Part shown: positions 1-9,095 of the stretch, one piece after another | Position numbering within the stretch: position 1 is the stretch's first letter | Layout of the letters: each line of letters begins with the position of its first letter | DNA from: G965247775 sp965247775 | GTDB lineage: Bacteria > Chloroflexota > Dehalococcoidia > Bin125 | DNA length: 64,000 nt | NCBI GenBank assembly: GCA_965247775.1 | Contig: OZ252031.1 | Span: 434,001-498,000, forward strand | Reading direction: 5' to 3' | Position numbers and translations under genes: made by a program | The notes under the pieces: model-generated | What the model was told of the DNA's origin: nothing | What the model saw: the letters and a program-made list of their open reading frames with translations, nothing else | The model's database searches: none

Positions 1-13
1 CGCGATCAACGAA

Positions 14-2095
14 ATGGTAATGACGGAGCAGCGCGGGGCGATCGCGCTGATTCTGGTGGACAACCCGCCGGTCAACGCGCTCAGTCAGGGCGTGCGGCAG
101 GGGCTGCTGGAGGCGTTTCAGGCGGCGGCGGCGGACGACGCGATGCGGGGGGTGGTGCTGGCGTGCCAGGGGCGGACGTTCATTGCGGGTGCGGACATCA
201 CGGAGTTCGGCAAGCCGATGCAGGCGCCGTCGCTGCAGGAGGCGCAGGCAGCGATCGAAGGGTGCCCGAAGCCGGTGGTGGCGGCGATCCACGGGACGGC
301 GCTGGGGGGCGGGCTGGAGGTGGCGATGTGCGCGCACTACCGGGTGGGGGCGCCGGCGGCGCGGTACGGGCAGCCGGAGGTGAAGCTGGGGCTGGCGCCG
401 GGTGCGGGGGGGACGCAGCGGTTGCCACGCGTGACGGGGGTGGCGAAGGCGCTGGCGATGTGCGCGATCGGGGATCCGATCGGGTCGAAGGAGGCGCTGG
501 CGGAGGGGCTGATCGACGCGATCGTGGAGGGGGACTTGGTGGAGGGTGCGATCCGCTTCGTGGAGGGGAAGGTGGCAGCGGGGGCGCCGCTGACGAAGAT
601 CCGCGATCGGGAGGAGAAGCTGGCTGCGGCGCGGGCGGACGCGGGCGTGTTCGAGGACTTCCGCAAGCAGATCGCACGCAAGACGCGCGGGTTCGAAGCG
701 CCCGAGGCGAACGTGCAGTGCATTGAGGCGGCGGTGTCGTTGCCGTTCGAGGGGGGGCTGGCGAAAGAATCCGAGATCTTCGCGGACTTGATGGCGGGGC
801 GGCAGTCGGCGGCGCAGCGCTACTACTTCTTCGCGGAGCGGGAGGCGGCGAAGGTACCGGACATCCCACGGGATATCGCATTGCGGGAGATCAGGACGGT
901 GGGGGTGCTGGGGGCGGGGACGATGGGCGGCGGGATCTCGATGAACTTCTTGAACGCCGGGATCCCGGTGAAGATCGTGGAGCGGGATCAGGAGTCGTTG
1001 GAGCGCGGGCTGGGAGTGATCCGGAAGAACTACCAGCGCACGGCGCAGCGGGGGCGGATCACGATGGAGGATGTGGAGGAGCGGATGAGCCTGCTGGAGC
1101 CCGGGCTGGACACGCAGGCCTTCGCGGAGGTGGACATCGTGATTGAGGCGGTGTTCGAGAACTTGGAGTTGAAGAAGCGCGTGTTCCGGGAGCTGGACGG
1201 GATCTGCCGGGAGGGGGCGATCCTGGCGACGAACACGTCGGCGCTGGACGTGAACGCGATCGCGGCGGAAACGCAGCGGCCGGAGGAGGTGATCGGTCTG
1301 CACTTCTTCAGCCCGGCGAACGTGATGCGGCAGCTGGAGATCGTGCGGGGGGCGGAGACGGCGGCGGACATCGTGGCGACGAGTTTGCGGCTGGGGAAGA
1401 CGATCGGGAAGGCACCGGTGGTGGTGGGGGTGTGCCCGGGGTTCGTGGGGAACCGGATCCTGTTCCAGCGGGGGATCGAGGCGGACCGGGTGATCCTGGA
1501 GGGGGCGACGCCGGCACGGGTGGACGAGATCCTGTACGACTTCGGGCTGCCGATGGGGCCGTTCGCGATGATGGATCTGGCGGGGCTGGACATCGGCTGG
1601 GATGAGGCGACGTCGTCGAGCGCGACGGTGCGGGAGATCCTGTGCGAGTCGGGGCGGCGGGGGCAGAAGAACGGGCGCGGCTACTACATCTACGACCCGG
1701 AGACGCGGGCGGCGACGCCGGACCCAGAGGCGGAGGGGATGATCCGGGCGTTCGCGTCGCGGCTGGGCGTGCAGGAGCGGCCGGTGAGCGACGGGGAGAT
1801 CCTGGAGCGCTGCTTGCTGCCGATGGTGAACGAGGGGGCGAAGATCCTGGAGGAGGGGAAGGCGATGCGGGCGTCGGACATCGACGTGATCTGGGTGAAC
1901 GGCTACGGCTGGCCGGTCTACACGGGCGGCCCGATGTTCTGGGCGGAGGGGCTGGGGCTGGACGTGGTGGCGGCCAAGATCCGCGAGTACGGGGCGAAGT
2001 TTGGCGGCGAGCACTGGGAGCTGTCGCCCCTGATCGGGCGGCTGGCGGCGGAGGGGAAGACGTTCCGGGATCTGGAGGCGCAGTCGATCCGGTAG
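14..2095 (+). CDS. Fused enoyl-CoA hydratase / 3-hydroxyacyl-CoA dehydrogenase (FadJ-type)
   Basis: This is a bifunctional beta-oxidation enzyme that hydrates enoyl-CoA and then oxidises the 3-hydroxyacyl-CoA with NAD. Residues 1-190 form a crotonase domain, with the GRTFIAGADITEF loop and the HGTALGGGLE oxyanion-hole segment. From about residue 293 there is a Rossmann start (GVLGAGTMGGGI), then GLHFFSPANVM and CPGFVGNRI, and two C-terminal HCDH segments. At 693 residues the length is normal for FadJ/FadB alpha subunits. The frame is open back to base 2, so the true start may lie upstream of the window. A decayed dehydrogenase gene follows on the same strand. The family is certain; the physiological substrate is not visible. 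Confidence 0.93.
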   Translation: MVMTEQRGAIALILVDNPPVNALSQGVRQGLLEAFQAAAADDAMRGVVLACQGRTFIAGADITEFGKPMQAPSLQEAQAAIEGCPKPVVAAIHGTALGGGLEVAMCAHYRVGAPAARYGQPEVKLGLAPGAGGTQRLPRVTGVAKALAMCAIGDPIGSKEALAEGLIDAIVEGDLVEGAIRFVEGKVAAGAPLTKIRDREEKLAAARADAGVFEDFRKQIARKTRGFEAPEANVQCIEAAVSLPFEGGLAKESEIFADLMAGRQSAAQRYYFFAEREAAKVPDIPRDIALREIRTVGVLGAGTMGGGISMNFLNAGIPVKIVERDQESLERGLGVIRKNYQRTAQRGRITMEDVEERMSLLEPGLDTQAFAEVDIVIEAVFENLELKKRVFRELDGICREGAILATNTSALDVNAIAAETQRPEEVIGLHFFSPANVMRQLEIVRGAETAADIVATSLRLGKTIGKAPVVVGVCPGFVGNRILFQRGIEADRVILEGATPARVDEILYDFGLPMGPFAMMDLAGLDIGWDEATSSSATVREILCESGRRGQKNGRGYYIYDPETRAATPDPEAEGMIRAFASRLGVQERPVSDGEILERCLLPMVNEGAKILEEGKAMRASDIDVIWVNGYGWPVYTGGPMFWAEGLGLDVVAAKIREYGAKFGGEHWELSPLIGRLAAEGKTFRDLEAQSIR

Positions 2096-2144
2096 GGCAG
2101 CGGGCAGAGGGTACCGGACGGCGTGGGCGGAAGGAGCGGCGGCG

Positions 2145-2877
2145 ATGGTGAATGTCGGCCTGATCGGGCTGGGGATCATGGGGCGGGGGATGGCGCGGAA
2201 TCTGGCGCTGGCGGGGCACGAGGTGGTGGCCTGGAACCGCACGCCGCGGGAGATGCTGGAGGGGTTCGCGCAGCCGGGGCTGCGTGTTGCGAAGTCGATG
2301 GGGGAGGCGGAGGCGGGCCGGGAGGCGGTCGTGGTGTGTGTGACCGGGCCGGAGGCGCAGCGGGCGATCTTCGAGGGCGGGGCGGGACTGGCGGCGACGA
2401 TGACGGGCGGCCTGGTCATCGATGCGACGACGAGCAGCCCGCGTCAGGCGTGGGAGTTCGCGGCGGCTTTCGAGCAGCAGGGGGTGGCGTATCTGGAGGC
2501 GCCGGTGTTCGGCAGCAAGTTCCCGGCCTGGAACGGCGAACTGGACTTCGTCTGCGGGGACGCGCGCGAGGCGTACGAACGGTCGGCGCCGCTCTTTCGA
2601 GGTGATGGGTGAAGTCGCATCACTACCTGGGCGCGAGCGGCTCGGGGATGGTGATGAAGCTGATGGGCAACCTGCTGGTGGTGGCGCTGGCGGAGAGCGT
2701 GGCGATGGCGAAGCAGGCGGGGCTGGAGAAGGAGGCGGGGCTGGGGGTGCCGCTGCCGGCGATGTCGAGCAACGCGGAGATCCTGGCGCTGGCGACGGGG
2801 CGGGGTTCGGGGAACAGAACCAGACGGCGGTGCACGCGTGGCTGATGGGCTGCATCCGCGGGGGCGCCGGGGGCTGA
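2145..2877 (+). pseudogene. Broken 3-hydroxyisobutyrate dehydrogenase-like gene
   Basis: The first frame starts with a classic beta-hydroxyacid dehydrogenase nucleotide-binding motif (GLIGLGIMGRGMARNL) and runs through DATTSSPRQ and EAPVFGSK. It stops at 2612 just before the segment that normally follows LF.(V/A)MG. Homology resumes in another frame with HHYLGASGSGMVMKLMGN, which contains the conserved Gly-Ser-Gly-x-x-x-Lys catalytic helix, and shifts again near 2805. At least three small indels plus missing C-terminal sequence make this a pseudogene. Some of the shifts could be sequencing errors. The product would have been an NAD(P)-dependent hydroxyacid dehydrogenase. Confidence 0.8.
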
Positions 2878-3001
2878 CGTTCATTGCGGGGGCCGGGTGC
2901 GGTGGGGGGCGGCCCGCGTTGGCGGCGGTCGCGCTAGCCTATGCGCCTCGTGCGGGGCAGCGCGGGCGGCATCGCAGGGACGATGAGTGGAGGAAGGGGT
3001 C

Positions 3002-3736
3002 GTGACGGTGGAGGAGCGGATCATTGCCGATCCGGAGACGCTGGAGTGGATAGACGCGACGGCGATGACGCAGCTGCCCAAAGGGGTGCAGGTGAAGCTG
3101 CTGTCGGAGAGCACGGAGCGGGATCTGCGGAACTTCCTGGCCTGGTTCCCAGCGGGCTATGTGGAGCCGCGGCACGCGCACGAGGGGGACCATTCCACGT
3201 TCCTCCTGGAAGGGCGGTGGATCGTGGAGGGGAAGGAGCTTGGCCCGGGGGGCTACATGTACGGACCGGGGGGGATCGCGCACGGGCCGTTCGAGTCGCC
3301 GGAGGGGAGTTTGGTGTTCGCGTCGGTGCGCGGGGGCGGCGTCCACGTCTACCCGCCGCCGCCGGAGGCGGAGGAAGCGGCGCGGGGGAAGCGGACCGTG
3401 ATCGTGGCGGCGGACGAGGTGGCGTGGCAGGATGCGGCGGAGCGGTTTCAGCTGCCGGCGGGGGTGGAGTTCAAGCTGTACGACGAGGATGCGGCGACGG
3501 GGCGGCTGGATGGGCTGGGGCGGTTCCCGCCGGGGTACGTCGAGCCGCGCCACACGCATGCGGCGCTGCATTCGGACGCGCTCCTGGAGGGGCGCTGGAT
3601 TATCGAGGGGCAGGAGGTGGGGATGGGGGGCCACATTTACGGCCCGCCGGATGTGCCGCACGGGCCGTTCGAGTGTCCCGAGGGGGTGGTGGTCTGCGCG
3701 GCGATGTTCGGGTCGCCGATTCACGAGTGGGATTAG
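3002..3736 (+). CDS. Tandem cupin-domain protein (ChrR-like)
   Basis: The product is about 244 residues with two cupin repeats of the same design. Each has a strand ending in G(Y)VEPRH.H, an acidic residue in the loop, LLEGRWI(V/I)EG and a second histidine in the segment (A/P)HGPFE. The two HxH...H sets can each bind one metal ion, as in ChrR-type or dioxygenase-like cupins. A GTG at 3002 is preferred over the upstream GTG at 2987 because GGAGGA lies 8 bases before it. The gene sits between a dehydrogenase remnant and a muconolactone-isomerase-like gene, so an aromatic or small-acid catabolic role is possible but not demonstrated. Confidence 0.8.
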   Translation: MTVEERIIADPETLEWIDATAMTQLPKGVQVKLLSESTERDLRNFLAWFPAGYVEPRHAHEGDHSTFLLEGRWIVEGKELGPGGYMYGPGGIAHGPFESPEGSLVFASVRGGGVHVYPPPPEAEEAARGKRTVIVAADEVAWQDAAERFQLPAGVEFKLYDEDAATGRLDGLGRFPPGYVEPRHTHAALHSDALLEGRWIIEGQEVGMGGHIYGPPDVPHGPFECPEGVVVCAAMFGSPIHEWD

Positions 3737-3819
3737 GCCGGCGACCGCCGGCGCGGCGGCGCCGAGTCTGCGGCGCGGCGGGGAATCGTTGTGTGCAGGA
3801 GCGAGAGGGAGTGTGCGCG

Positions 3820-4140
3820 ATGCTGTTTCACCTTGATTTCGACGTGGAGTACGGGGCGGAGATGTCGCAGCAGGACCTCTTTGGGGTCTGGTCGCGGGAG
3901 GCGGCGGCGGCGCTGGGGGCGAAGGAGGCGGGCGTGGTGGTCGATCTGTGGAAGTGTGTGGGTCAGCGTCGTGTGATCGCGGTGGTGGAGGTGGAGTCGC
4001 ACGACATGCTGGATCAGGCGCTGTTCACGCTGCCGATCATGAAGGAGATGGGGCAGTACGTACAAATTGAGGTGACGCCGCTGCGCCGCTACGAGGACTT
4101 CGCGAGCGATGTGAACGGCTGGCTGGAGTCAGGCGAATAG
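3820..4140 (+). CDS. Muconolactone delta-isomerase-like protein
   Basis: A 106-residue protein that begins MLFHLDFDVEYG and contains repeated ferredoxin-like beta-alpha-beta elements. The Trp-Arg/Ser-(E)-(E)AAAA helix and the conserved QRRVIAVVEVESHDMLDQALFTLP segment match the MIase family (CatC), which acts in the catechol branch of the beta-ketoadipate pathway or on related lactones. ATG at 3820 is chosen because GAGAGGGAG stands about 9 bases upstream. The frame extends far upstream without homology, which is a GC artefact. MIase-like proteins of unknown substrate are common, so the exact reaction is uncertain. Confidence 0.72.
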   Translation: MLFHLDFDVEYGAEMSQQDLFGVWSREAAAALGAKEAGVVVDLWKCVGQRRVIAVVEVESHDMLDQALFTLPIMKEMGQYVQIEVTPLRRYEDFASDVNGWLESGE

Positions 4141-4184
4141 CGCTTTTCCGGCGCGCTCGGCGGGACCGACGGGCGGAGCGGGGC

Positions 4185-5291
4185 ATGGGATTCTTCGAGT
4201 ACGGAGGGTCGCCGATCAAGGTGCCGGCGCGGATCACGGATGCGCACCGGCGGACGTGGGGGAGCCTGGCTCGACCGGGGCGGTACTGGCCGGGGGCGGA
4301 GCGGGTGGCGATCGCGGAGCACGTCCGCCGCGCGGAGCGGTGCAGGTATTGCGCCGCGCGGAAGGCACTCTCGATGGAGAGCGTGCTTGGTGCGCACGAC
4401 GGGGGCGGGGCGCTGCCGCGGGCGGCGGTGGAGGCGGTGCACCGGATCGTGGGGGATCCGAGGCGGCTGGATCGGGCATGGTTTGAGTCGTTGTTGGAGG
4501 CGGGGTTGGGGGAGGGGGCGTACGCGGAGTTGGTGGGGGTGGTGACGAGCGTGCTCTCGATCGACGAGGTGCATCGGGGGCTGGGGCTGCCGCTCGAGCC
4601 GCTGCCGGAGGCGGAGGAGGGTTCGCCGAGCGGGCGGCGGCCGAGCGGGGCGAGGAGGGAGGGGTCGTGGGTGGCGACGGTGCCGCCCGCGGGGCTGGAG
4701 CCGGAGGATGCGGACATCTATGAGGGGATGTCGCAGGTGGCGAACGTGCGGCGGGCGTTGAGCTTGGCGCCGAACGAGGTGCGGATCCTGTCGGACCTGC
4801 ACAGGGCGCACTACGTGCCGATGGCAGAGATGCGGAATATGGGCTGGCAGCGCGGGCTGAGCCGCCAGCAAGTGGAGTTGGTGGCGGCGCGGGTGTCGGC
4901 GGTGAACGAGTGCTTCTATTGAACGGCGGCGCATGCGGGGATGCTCCGTGAGAGCGTCGAGGCGGCCGATGCGACGGTGGACCTGCGGGCGGTGGTGGAT
5001 GCCCGAGTGGAGAGCGGCGTGCCGCAGGGGGCGCTGCTGGCGCGGTTCGCGACGGCGCTGGTGCGGCGATCGCCGGAGCTGACGGCGCTGCGGGAGCGCA
5101 TCCGGGCCGAGCTGGGGGAGGAGGCGCTGGTGGAGGCGGCCGGGGCGGTGGCGAACTTCCAGCGCATGACGCGGATCGCGGACGGGATCGGGATCCCGCT
5201 GGACGAGTGGATGGCGGAGGCGAGCGCAGATATCCGGGCCGATCTGGATCTGGGGCGGTTCGCGTCGTCGGCGAACACGCCGGGGGGCTGA
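4185..5291 (+). CDS. AhpD-like (alkylhydroperoxidase/CMD fold) selenoprotein, TGA read as Sec246
   Basis: The frame from 4185 meets TGA at 4920-4922 and then stays open to a second TGA at 5289-5291. Read through, it gives 368 residues. The codons around the TGA read C243-F-Y-U246-T-A-A-H250, which is the CxxC...H redox motif of AhpD/carboxymuconolactone-decarboxylase folds with the second Cys replaced by selenocysteine. AhpD-type helices lie on both sides: FESLLEAGLGEGAYAELV before, and a long C-terminal half after it. Neither half is complete alone. A further CxxC (CRYC) occurs near residue 47. The likely role is peroxide or alkylhydroperoxide reduction. AhpD-like selenoproteins are a known family. 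The alternative is a nonsense mutation. No Sec machinery is visible in this window. Confidence 0.82.
4923..4950 (+). promoter_or_regulatory. Candidate bacterial SECIS hairpin after the TGA
   Basis: Immediately 3' of the TGA the RNA can form a stem pairing 4926-4929 with 4946-4949 (one G-U pair) and 4931-4934 with 4941-4944. One C-U mismatch separates the two helices. The apical loop is GCGGGG (4935-4940). A G-containing apical loop within the downstream coding sequence is what bacterial SECIS elements require. The loop begins 13 nt after the TGA, slightly closer than in classical examples. It supports selenocysteine insertion but was found by eye in GC-rich sequence. Confidence 0.5.
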
Positions 5292-5352
5292 GGGGGCGCG
5301 GGCGCCGCCGGGCCGTTGGGTGGCGGTGGGCCTTGGGGGCCGACCCCGGGGG

Positions 5353-6567
5353 CTAGGACTCCCACCAGTGGAGGGAGTCCTGTCCGTCCCCCTGGGCGCC
5401 GTTGGGGCCGCCGCCGCCGGTGCGAAGGAAGGTCTTGCGGGCGTAGCCGGAAGCGAACTTGCCGGCGAGGGCGTCGCGGAGCCAGTCGACGGACATGGCG
5501 TGGGTCTCGAGGCGGGCGAGGTCGCCGCCGGGGAAGAGGCGGGCCATGTGGTACTGGTCTTCGAAGACCCAGAGTTCCTTGGGGGCGTTGATCTTGTCGT
5601 AGAAGTCGTAGATGAGCTCGACGGGGCTGCGGGAGTCGTACTCGCCGACGGTGAGGAGGACAGGGCACTTGATGTCGGCCTCACGGCCCTCCACCGTCAT
5701 TTTGCCGACGATCTCGTCCAGCTCCTCCTCGCTCCCCGCGCCGGTGAGGTAGCCGAAGAGCTGCTTGTAGCGCGGCGAGAACGTGTCCAGGATGTAGTAC
5801 TTATCGATGTAGGAGGCCCAGGGGCCGGCGACAGCCTTGATGCGGGGGTCGCCGGTGGCGGCGACCTGGAAGCCCCAGAAGGAGCCCATGCTGAGGGCGT
5901 AGACGGTGATGGCGTCGCCGTCGATTTCGTCGCGGGTTTGCAGGTAGTCGACGACGGCGAGGAGGGCGCGCTCGTAGTTGTCGTGGGTGACCTTGATGCC
6001 GCGGAGGTTGCTGGTCCCCTGGCCGGGGCCGTCCATGACGATCATGTGCATGCCACGCTGGTGGGCGTGGACGGCGAGGGGGTCGGGGTAGAACTCCTTG
6101 GTGACGTCGCAGCCGGGGATGGCGATGACGCATGGGGCCTTGGGCTTGCCAGGGATGAGGTGGAGGTTGCATTGAATCTCAACGCCCTCCCAGGGGACCT
6201 CGACGCGTTCGAGGGGGTAGGGGGCGTGCTCGGCGACCTTCTCGTAGGTGGCGAGGCAGCGGCCGTGGAGGTAGCGCTTCTCGTCGGTGGTTTCGAGGAT
6301 GGGGTGCTGGGCGTGGAGGTAGGTGTTGGAGGCGCGGAAGTAGAGTTCCAGGGCGGTCTCGGGGTGGCCGGCCTGCTCCTCTTCGGCGGCGACGCGCTCC
6401 AGGCGCTGCGCAATGCGGCCGAGGTGCTTGGCGATCTGGCCGTGGCTCTTGACGCTTGGGGGAAGGTCGCGGCCGGCTTCGTCCCAGTGGAAGACGCGGC
6501 CGGATTCCTTGACGACGTAGTCGTAGATCCACTGCTGGCGGTCGCGGTGCAGGCGCGGCGTACGCAT
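5353..6567 (-). CDS. Alpha/beta hydrolase (FrsA/DUF1100-like)
   Basis: A 404-residue serine hydrolase with an N-terminal helical cap region (residues 1-150) followed by the hydrolase core. The nucleophile elbow reads YALSMGSFWG. The acid is likely in VGEYDSRSP and the catalytic histidine in FEDQYHMARL. The oxyanion strand is CVIAIPGCD. The architecture resembles FrsA-like and 2,6-dihydroxypseudooxynicotine hydrolase-like enzymes that cleave C-C or ester bonds. ATG at 6567 is preferred over longer frames because AAGGAG lies just upstream. It converges with the selenoprotein gene. The substrate is unknown. Confidence 0.85.
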   Translation of the reverse strand: MRTPRLHRDRQQWIYDYVVKESGRVFHWDEAGRDLPPSVKSHGQIAKHLGRIAQRLERVAAEEEQAGHPETALELYFRASNTYLHAQHPILETTDEKRYLHGRCLATYEKVAEHAPYPLERVEVPWEGVEIQCNLHLIPGKPKAPCVIAIPGCDVTKEFYPDPLAVHAHQRGMHMIVMDGPGQGTSNLRGIKVTHDNYERALLAVVDYLQTRDEIDGDAITVYALSMGSFWGFQVAATGDPRIKAVAGPWASYIDKYYILDTFSPRYKQLFGYLTGAGSEEELDEIVGKMTVEGREADIKCPVLLTVGEYDSRSPVELIYDFYDKINAPKELWVFEDQYHMARLFPGGDLARLETHAMSVDWLRDALAGKFASGYARKTFLRTGGGGPNGAQGDGQDSLHWWES

Positions 6568-6692
6568 GGGTCGGATTCTCCTTGATCGTGGAGCGAGTCG
6601 CGGCGACTGCTCCCGTGTCCGGCCGGCGGGGCGGCGCGGGGCTGCGAGTGTAGGACCCCGGTGGCAGAGGACGAAAGCCATTGGTGGCGGTG

Positions 6693-7484
6693 TCAGGGAT
6701 TTTCGCGGACGAGCCGGGCGATGGACTCGAAGTATTGGGCGCGGCCGCACCAGAGGAGATCGTTGTGGCCGGCGGCGGGGATGACGACGAGGCGGCGGGG
6801 GGCGCCGCTGAGGAGGTCGTAGAGCTCGGCGGCCTGGGCGAGGGGGACGAGGTCGTCCTGCTCACCGTGGATGAGGAGCGCCGGGAGGCGAATGGTGCGG
6901 ATCTTGGCCTCGTGCTGGGCGACGAGGGTGGCGGCCTCTCCGTTGTGGGGGAGGCCGAGGCGGTCGAGGAAGCGGCGCATGCCGGCGGCGCCGCTTTCGA
7001 TCGCCAGCCCGCGGAAGCGCCGGGGGGTGCGGGCGGCGATCTCCAGGGCGGGCTGGCTGCCGAGGCTGCGGCCCATCAGGAAGCGTGGGCCGAGGAGGCC
7101 AGCGGTGTCGAGGATGGTGTGGAAGTGTTGGGCCACGAGCGGGCCGTCGGCGATGAGGTGGGCGAGGGAGGGGTGGCCGTCGCTTCGGCCGTAGCCGCGG
7201 AACTCGGCGACGAAGAGGTTGAGCCCGGCCTGGTGGTAGAGAGGGGCGAGGGCGTCATGGTCGCTGACGACTTCGCCATTGCCGTGGAAGTACAGCAGGG
7301 TGGGGAGGGCGGGGTCGCGGAGGTAGAAGCGGGCGGCGAGGGCGAGGCCGGGGGCGACGGTGAGGCGGTGGTCGGTGGCGTCGGGCGGGGGCGGGCGGTC
7401 GTCGGGGCGGGGGAAGAAGACGGCGGCGGCGCCGGCACGGTCGAGGAGGGCGTAGTCGGGGGTGGGGATTGGGGGACCGGTCAT
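6693..7484 (-). CDS. Alpha/beta hydrolase
   Basis: A 263-residue alpha/beta hydrolase. Visible elements are the oxyanion motif LLYFHGNGE, nucleophile elbow GRSLGSQ, acid in HGEQDDLVP and histidine in AAGHNDLLW. This pattern is typical of the BEM46/serine-aminopeptidase-like branch of small intracellular hydrolases. There is no signal peptide. It lies 125 bases upstream of the other hydrolase on the same strand, so the two may be cotranscribed. The divergent SDR gene starts about 150 bases away, leaving room for a shared promoter region. Confidence 0.85.
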   Translation of the reverse strand: MTGPPIPTPDYALLDRAGAAAVFFPRPDDRPPPPDATDHRLTVAPGLALAARFYLRDPALPTLLYFHGNGEVVSDHDALAPLYHQAGLNLFVAEFRGYGRSDGHPSLAHLIADGPLVAQHFHTILDTAGLLGPRFLMGRSLGSQPALEIAARTPRRFRGLAIESGAAGMRRFLDRLGLPHNGEAATLVAQHEAKIRTIRLPALLIHGEQDDLVPLAQAAELYDLLSGAPRRLVVIPAAGHNDLLWCGRAQYFESIARLVRENP

Positions 7485-7635
7485 CAGGTCCCTGAGCCCG
7501 AAGGGCGCGGGCGGTCGCGGGCAAGGGCGAAGTCGATCATCTCGGAGGCGAGGCTAGCTGGTCGCGGCGGTGTGCAGAACCATGCGGGGGAGGGAGGACG
7601 CGGTACCCTGGCGGCCGTTCATGAGGAGGTGTGCC

Positions 7636-8436
7636 TTGGATCTCGAACTGAACGGGAAGACGGCGATCGTGACGGGGGGCAGCCGGGGGATCGGCAAGGC
7701 GGTGGCGGCGCAGCTGATGGCGGAGGGGGTGGATGTGGCGCTGGCAGCGCGGGATGAGGCGACGCTGGCGGAGGCGGTGCGGGAGCTGTCGGCGGGGAGC
7801 GATCGTCGTGTGCTGGGGCTGGGCTGCGATACGGGGGACGACGCAGCGGTGCGGGGGATGGTGGAGCGGGTGCTGGGGGAGCTGGGGCGGATCGACATCC
7901 TCGTGAACTGCGCGGCGAAGCCGGGCGGACAGGCGGCACCGCCGGGGATGGACGCGATCACGGACGAGCTGTTCTGGGAGGACATGAACGTGAAGGTGAT
8001 GGGGTACCTGCGCTGCGCCCGGGCGGTGGCGCCGCAGATGCGGGCGCAGGGGTGGGGCAGGATCATCAACGTGAGCGGACTGGCGGCACGGCAGTCGGGA
8101 TCGATGGTGGGGAGCATGCGGAATGTGGCGGTGTCGGCGCTGACGAAAAACCTGGCGGACGAGCTGGGGCGGGACGGGATCAACGTGACGGTGGTGCATC
8201 CGGGGCTGACGGTGACGGAGCGGACGCCGGAGGTGCTGGCGGCGCGGGCGGCGCGGACGGGGCGCGCAGTCGAGGAACTGCGCCGGGAGATGTTCGAGAG
8301 CAACACGATCCGCCGGGCGGTGGAGGCGCGGGACGTGGCGGACGTGGTGGTGTTTCTGGCGTCGCCGCGATCCGTGGCGATCTCGGGGGACGCCATCGCG
8401 GTTGGTGGAGGAGTGGGACGGGCGATCTTCTACTGA
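7636..8436 (+). CDS. SDR-family oxidoreductase
   Basis: A classical short-chain dehydrogenase of about 266 residues. The cofactor motif is TGGSRGIGKA, and ILVNCAAKPGG is the NNAG-equivalent strand. In the catalytic region a Ser is present in NVSGLAA, but the usual YxxxK position reads MRNVAVSALTK, with no tyrosine, so the tetrad looks atypical. TTG at 7636 is preferred because an ideal AGGAGG sits 6 bases before it. The in-frame ATG at 7621 is the alternative. The C-terminus ends in the usual GDAIAVGGG loop. The substrate is unknown and activity may be altered by the missing Tyr. Confidence 0.8.
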   Translation: MDLELNGKTAIVTGGSRGIGKAVAAQLMAEGVDVALAARDEATLAEAVRELSAGSDRRVLGLGCDTGDDAAVRGMVERVLGELGRIDILVNCAAKPGGQAAPPGMDAITDELFWEDMNVKVMGYLRCARAVAPQMRAQGWGRIINVSGLAARQSGSMVGSMRNVAVSALTKNLADELGRDGINVTVVHPGLTVTERTPEVLAARAARTGRAVEELRREMFESNTIRRAVEARDVADVVVFLASPRSVAISGDAIAVGGGVGRAIFY

Positions 8437-8476
8437 GGTCGCGCCGAGCGGAGATGGGGCGGGCCGGGGAGGGCCG

Positions 8477-8800
8477 CTACTCCCAGGGCAAGCGGCGGCG
8501 AACGAGGGATTCGTCCAGTTGATCGACGCGGGTGCAGCCGAACAGGGGCAGGGCGCGGCTGGTTTCCACGTGGAGCAGGTCGAGGGCATGGTCCAGGCCG
8601 GGCTCCCCGGCTGCGTCGAGACCGTAGAGATAGGGGCGTCCGGTCATGCAGGCGCGGGCGCCGAGGACGAGGGCCTTGACGATGTCGGCGCCGCGGCGGA
8701 TGCCGCCGTCGAGGATGACCTCGGCGTCATGGCCGACCGCCTGGACAACGGCGGGGAGGGCGGCGATGGCGCCGTCGAGTTGGCGGTGGCTGGTGGATGG
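8477..8800 (-). pseudogene. Duplicated 3' fragment of an FMN-dependent alpha-hydroxyacid dehydrogenase gene
   Basis: The minus strand encodes only the C-terminal ~105 residues of an alpha-hydroxyacid dehydrogenase: QLDGAIAALPAVVQAVG, LDGGIRRGADIVKALVLG and VDQLDESLVRRRLPWE. It is a diverged copy of the end of the intact gene at 10576-11757, with the same terminal amino acids and long near-identical DNA stretches. Upstream of about 8800 the homology ends abruptly, so the FMN-binding N-terminal half is absent. It is a partial duplication relic and not a functional enzyme. Confidence 0.85.
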
Positions 8801-9095
8801 GCTGATCCCCCAGGGCCGCGTGACGATCCTGCTGGAGGAGGACGACCGGGCCTCCGCCCCGCGGCTATCTGGCGACTGATCTCGCCGTCCGGGTGGCGGC
8901 CGGCCGCGACAGGCTGCCCCGTGTTGGATGCTCGCCAGCCTCAGCCCCCCGCGGCGTCGGCTTCGGCCTCCCAGCGCTGCCGCGTTCGACACGTGCGGAG
9001 CTGCACGCCCCACCGCAGGGAACCGGGCGTGTCGGCCAGCCGTTTATCCTCTCGTGGGAGCCCAATGGGGTCTCCCCAAGCGAAGGGGGATTGCC

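Noticed and set aside
1308..2855. 515-codon open frame on the minus strand opposite the FadJ-like gene
   Set aside because: Proline/arginine/serine-rich shadow of a GC-rich coding strand with no motifs; the plus-strand gene is certain. Similar long shadows at 4089-5684 (-), 5320-6585 (+) and 47760-49604 (+) were rejected for the same reason, except where short stretches match a broken real gene.
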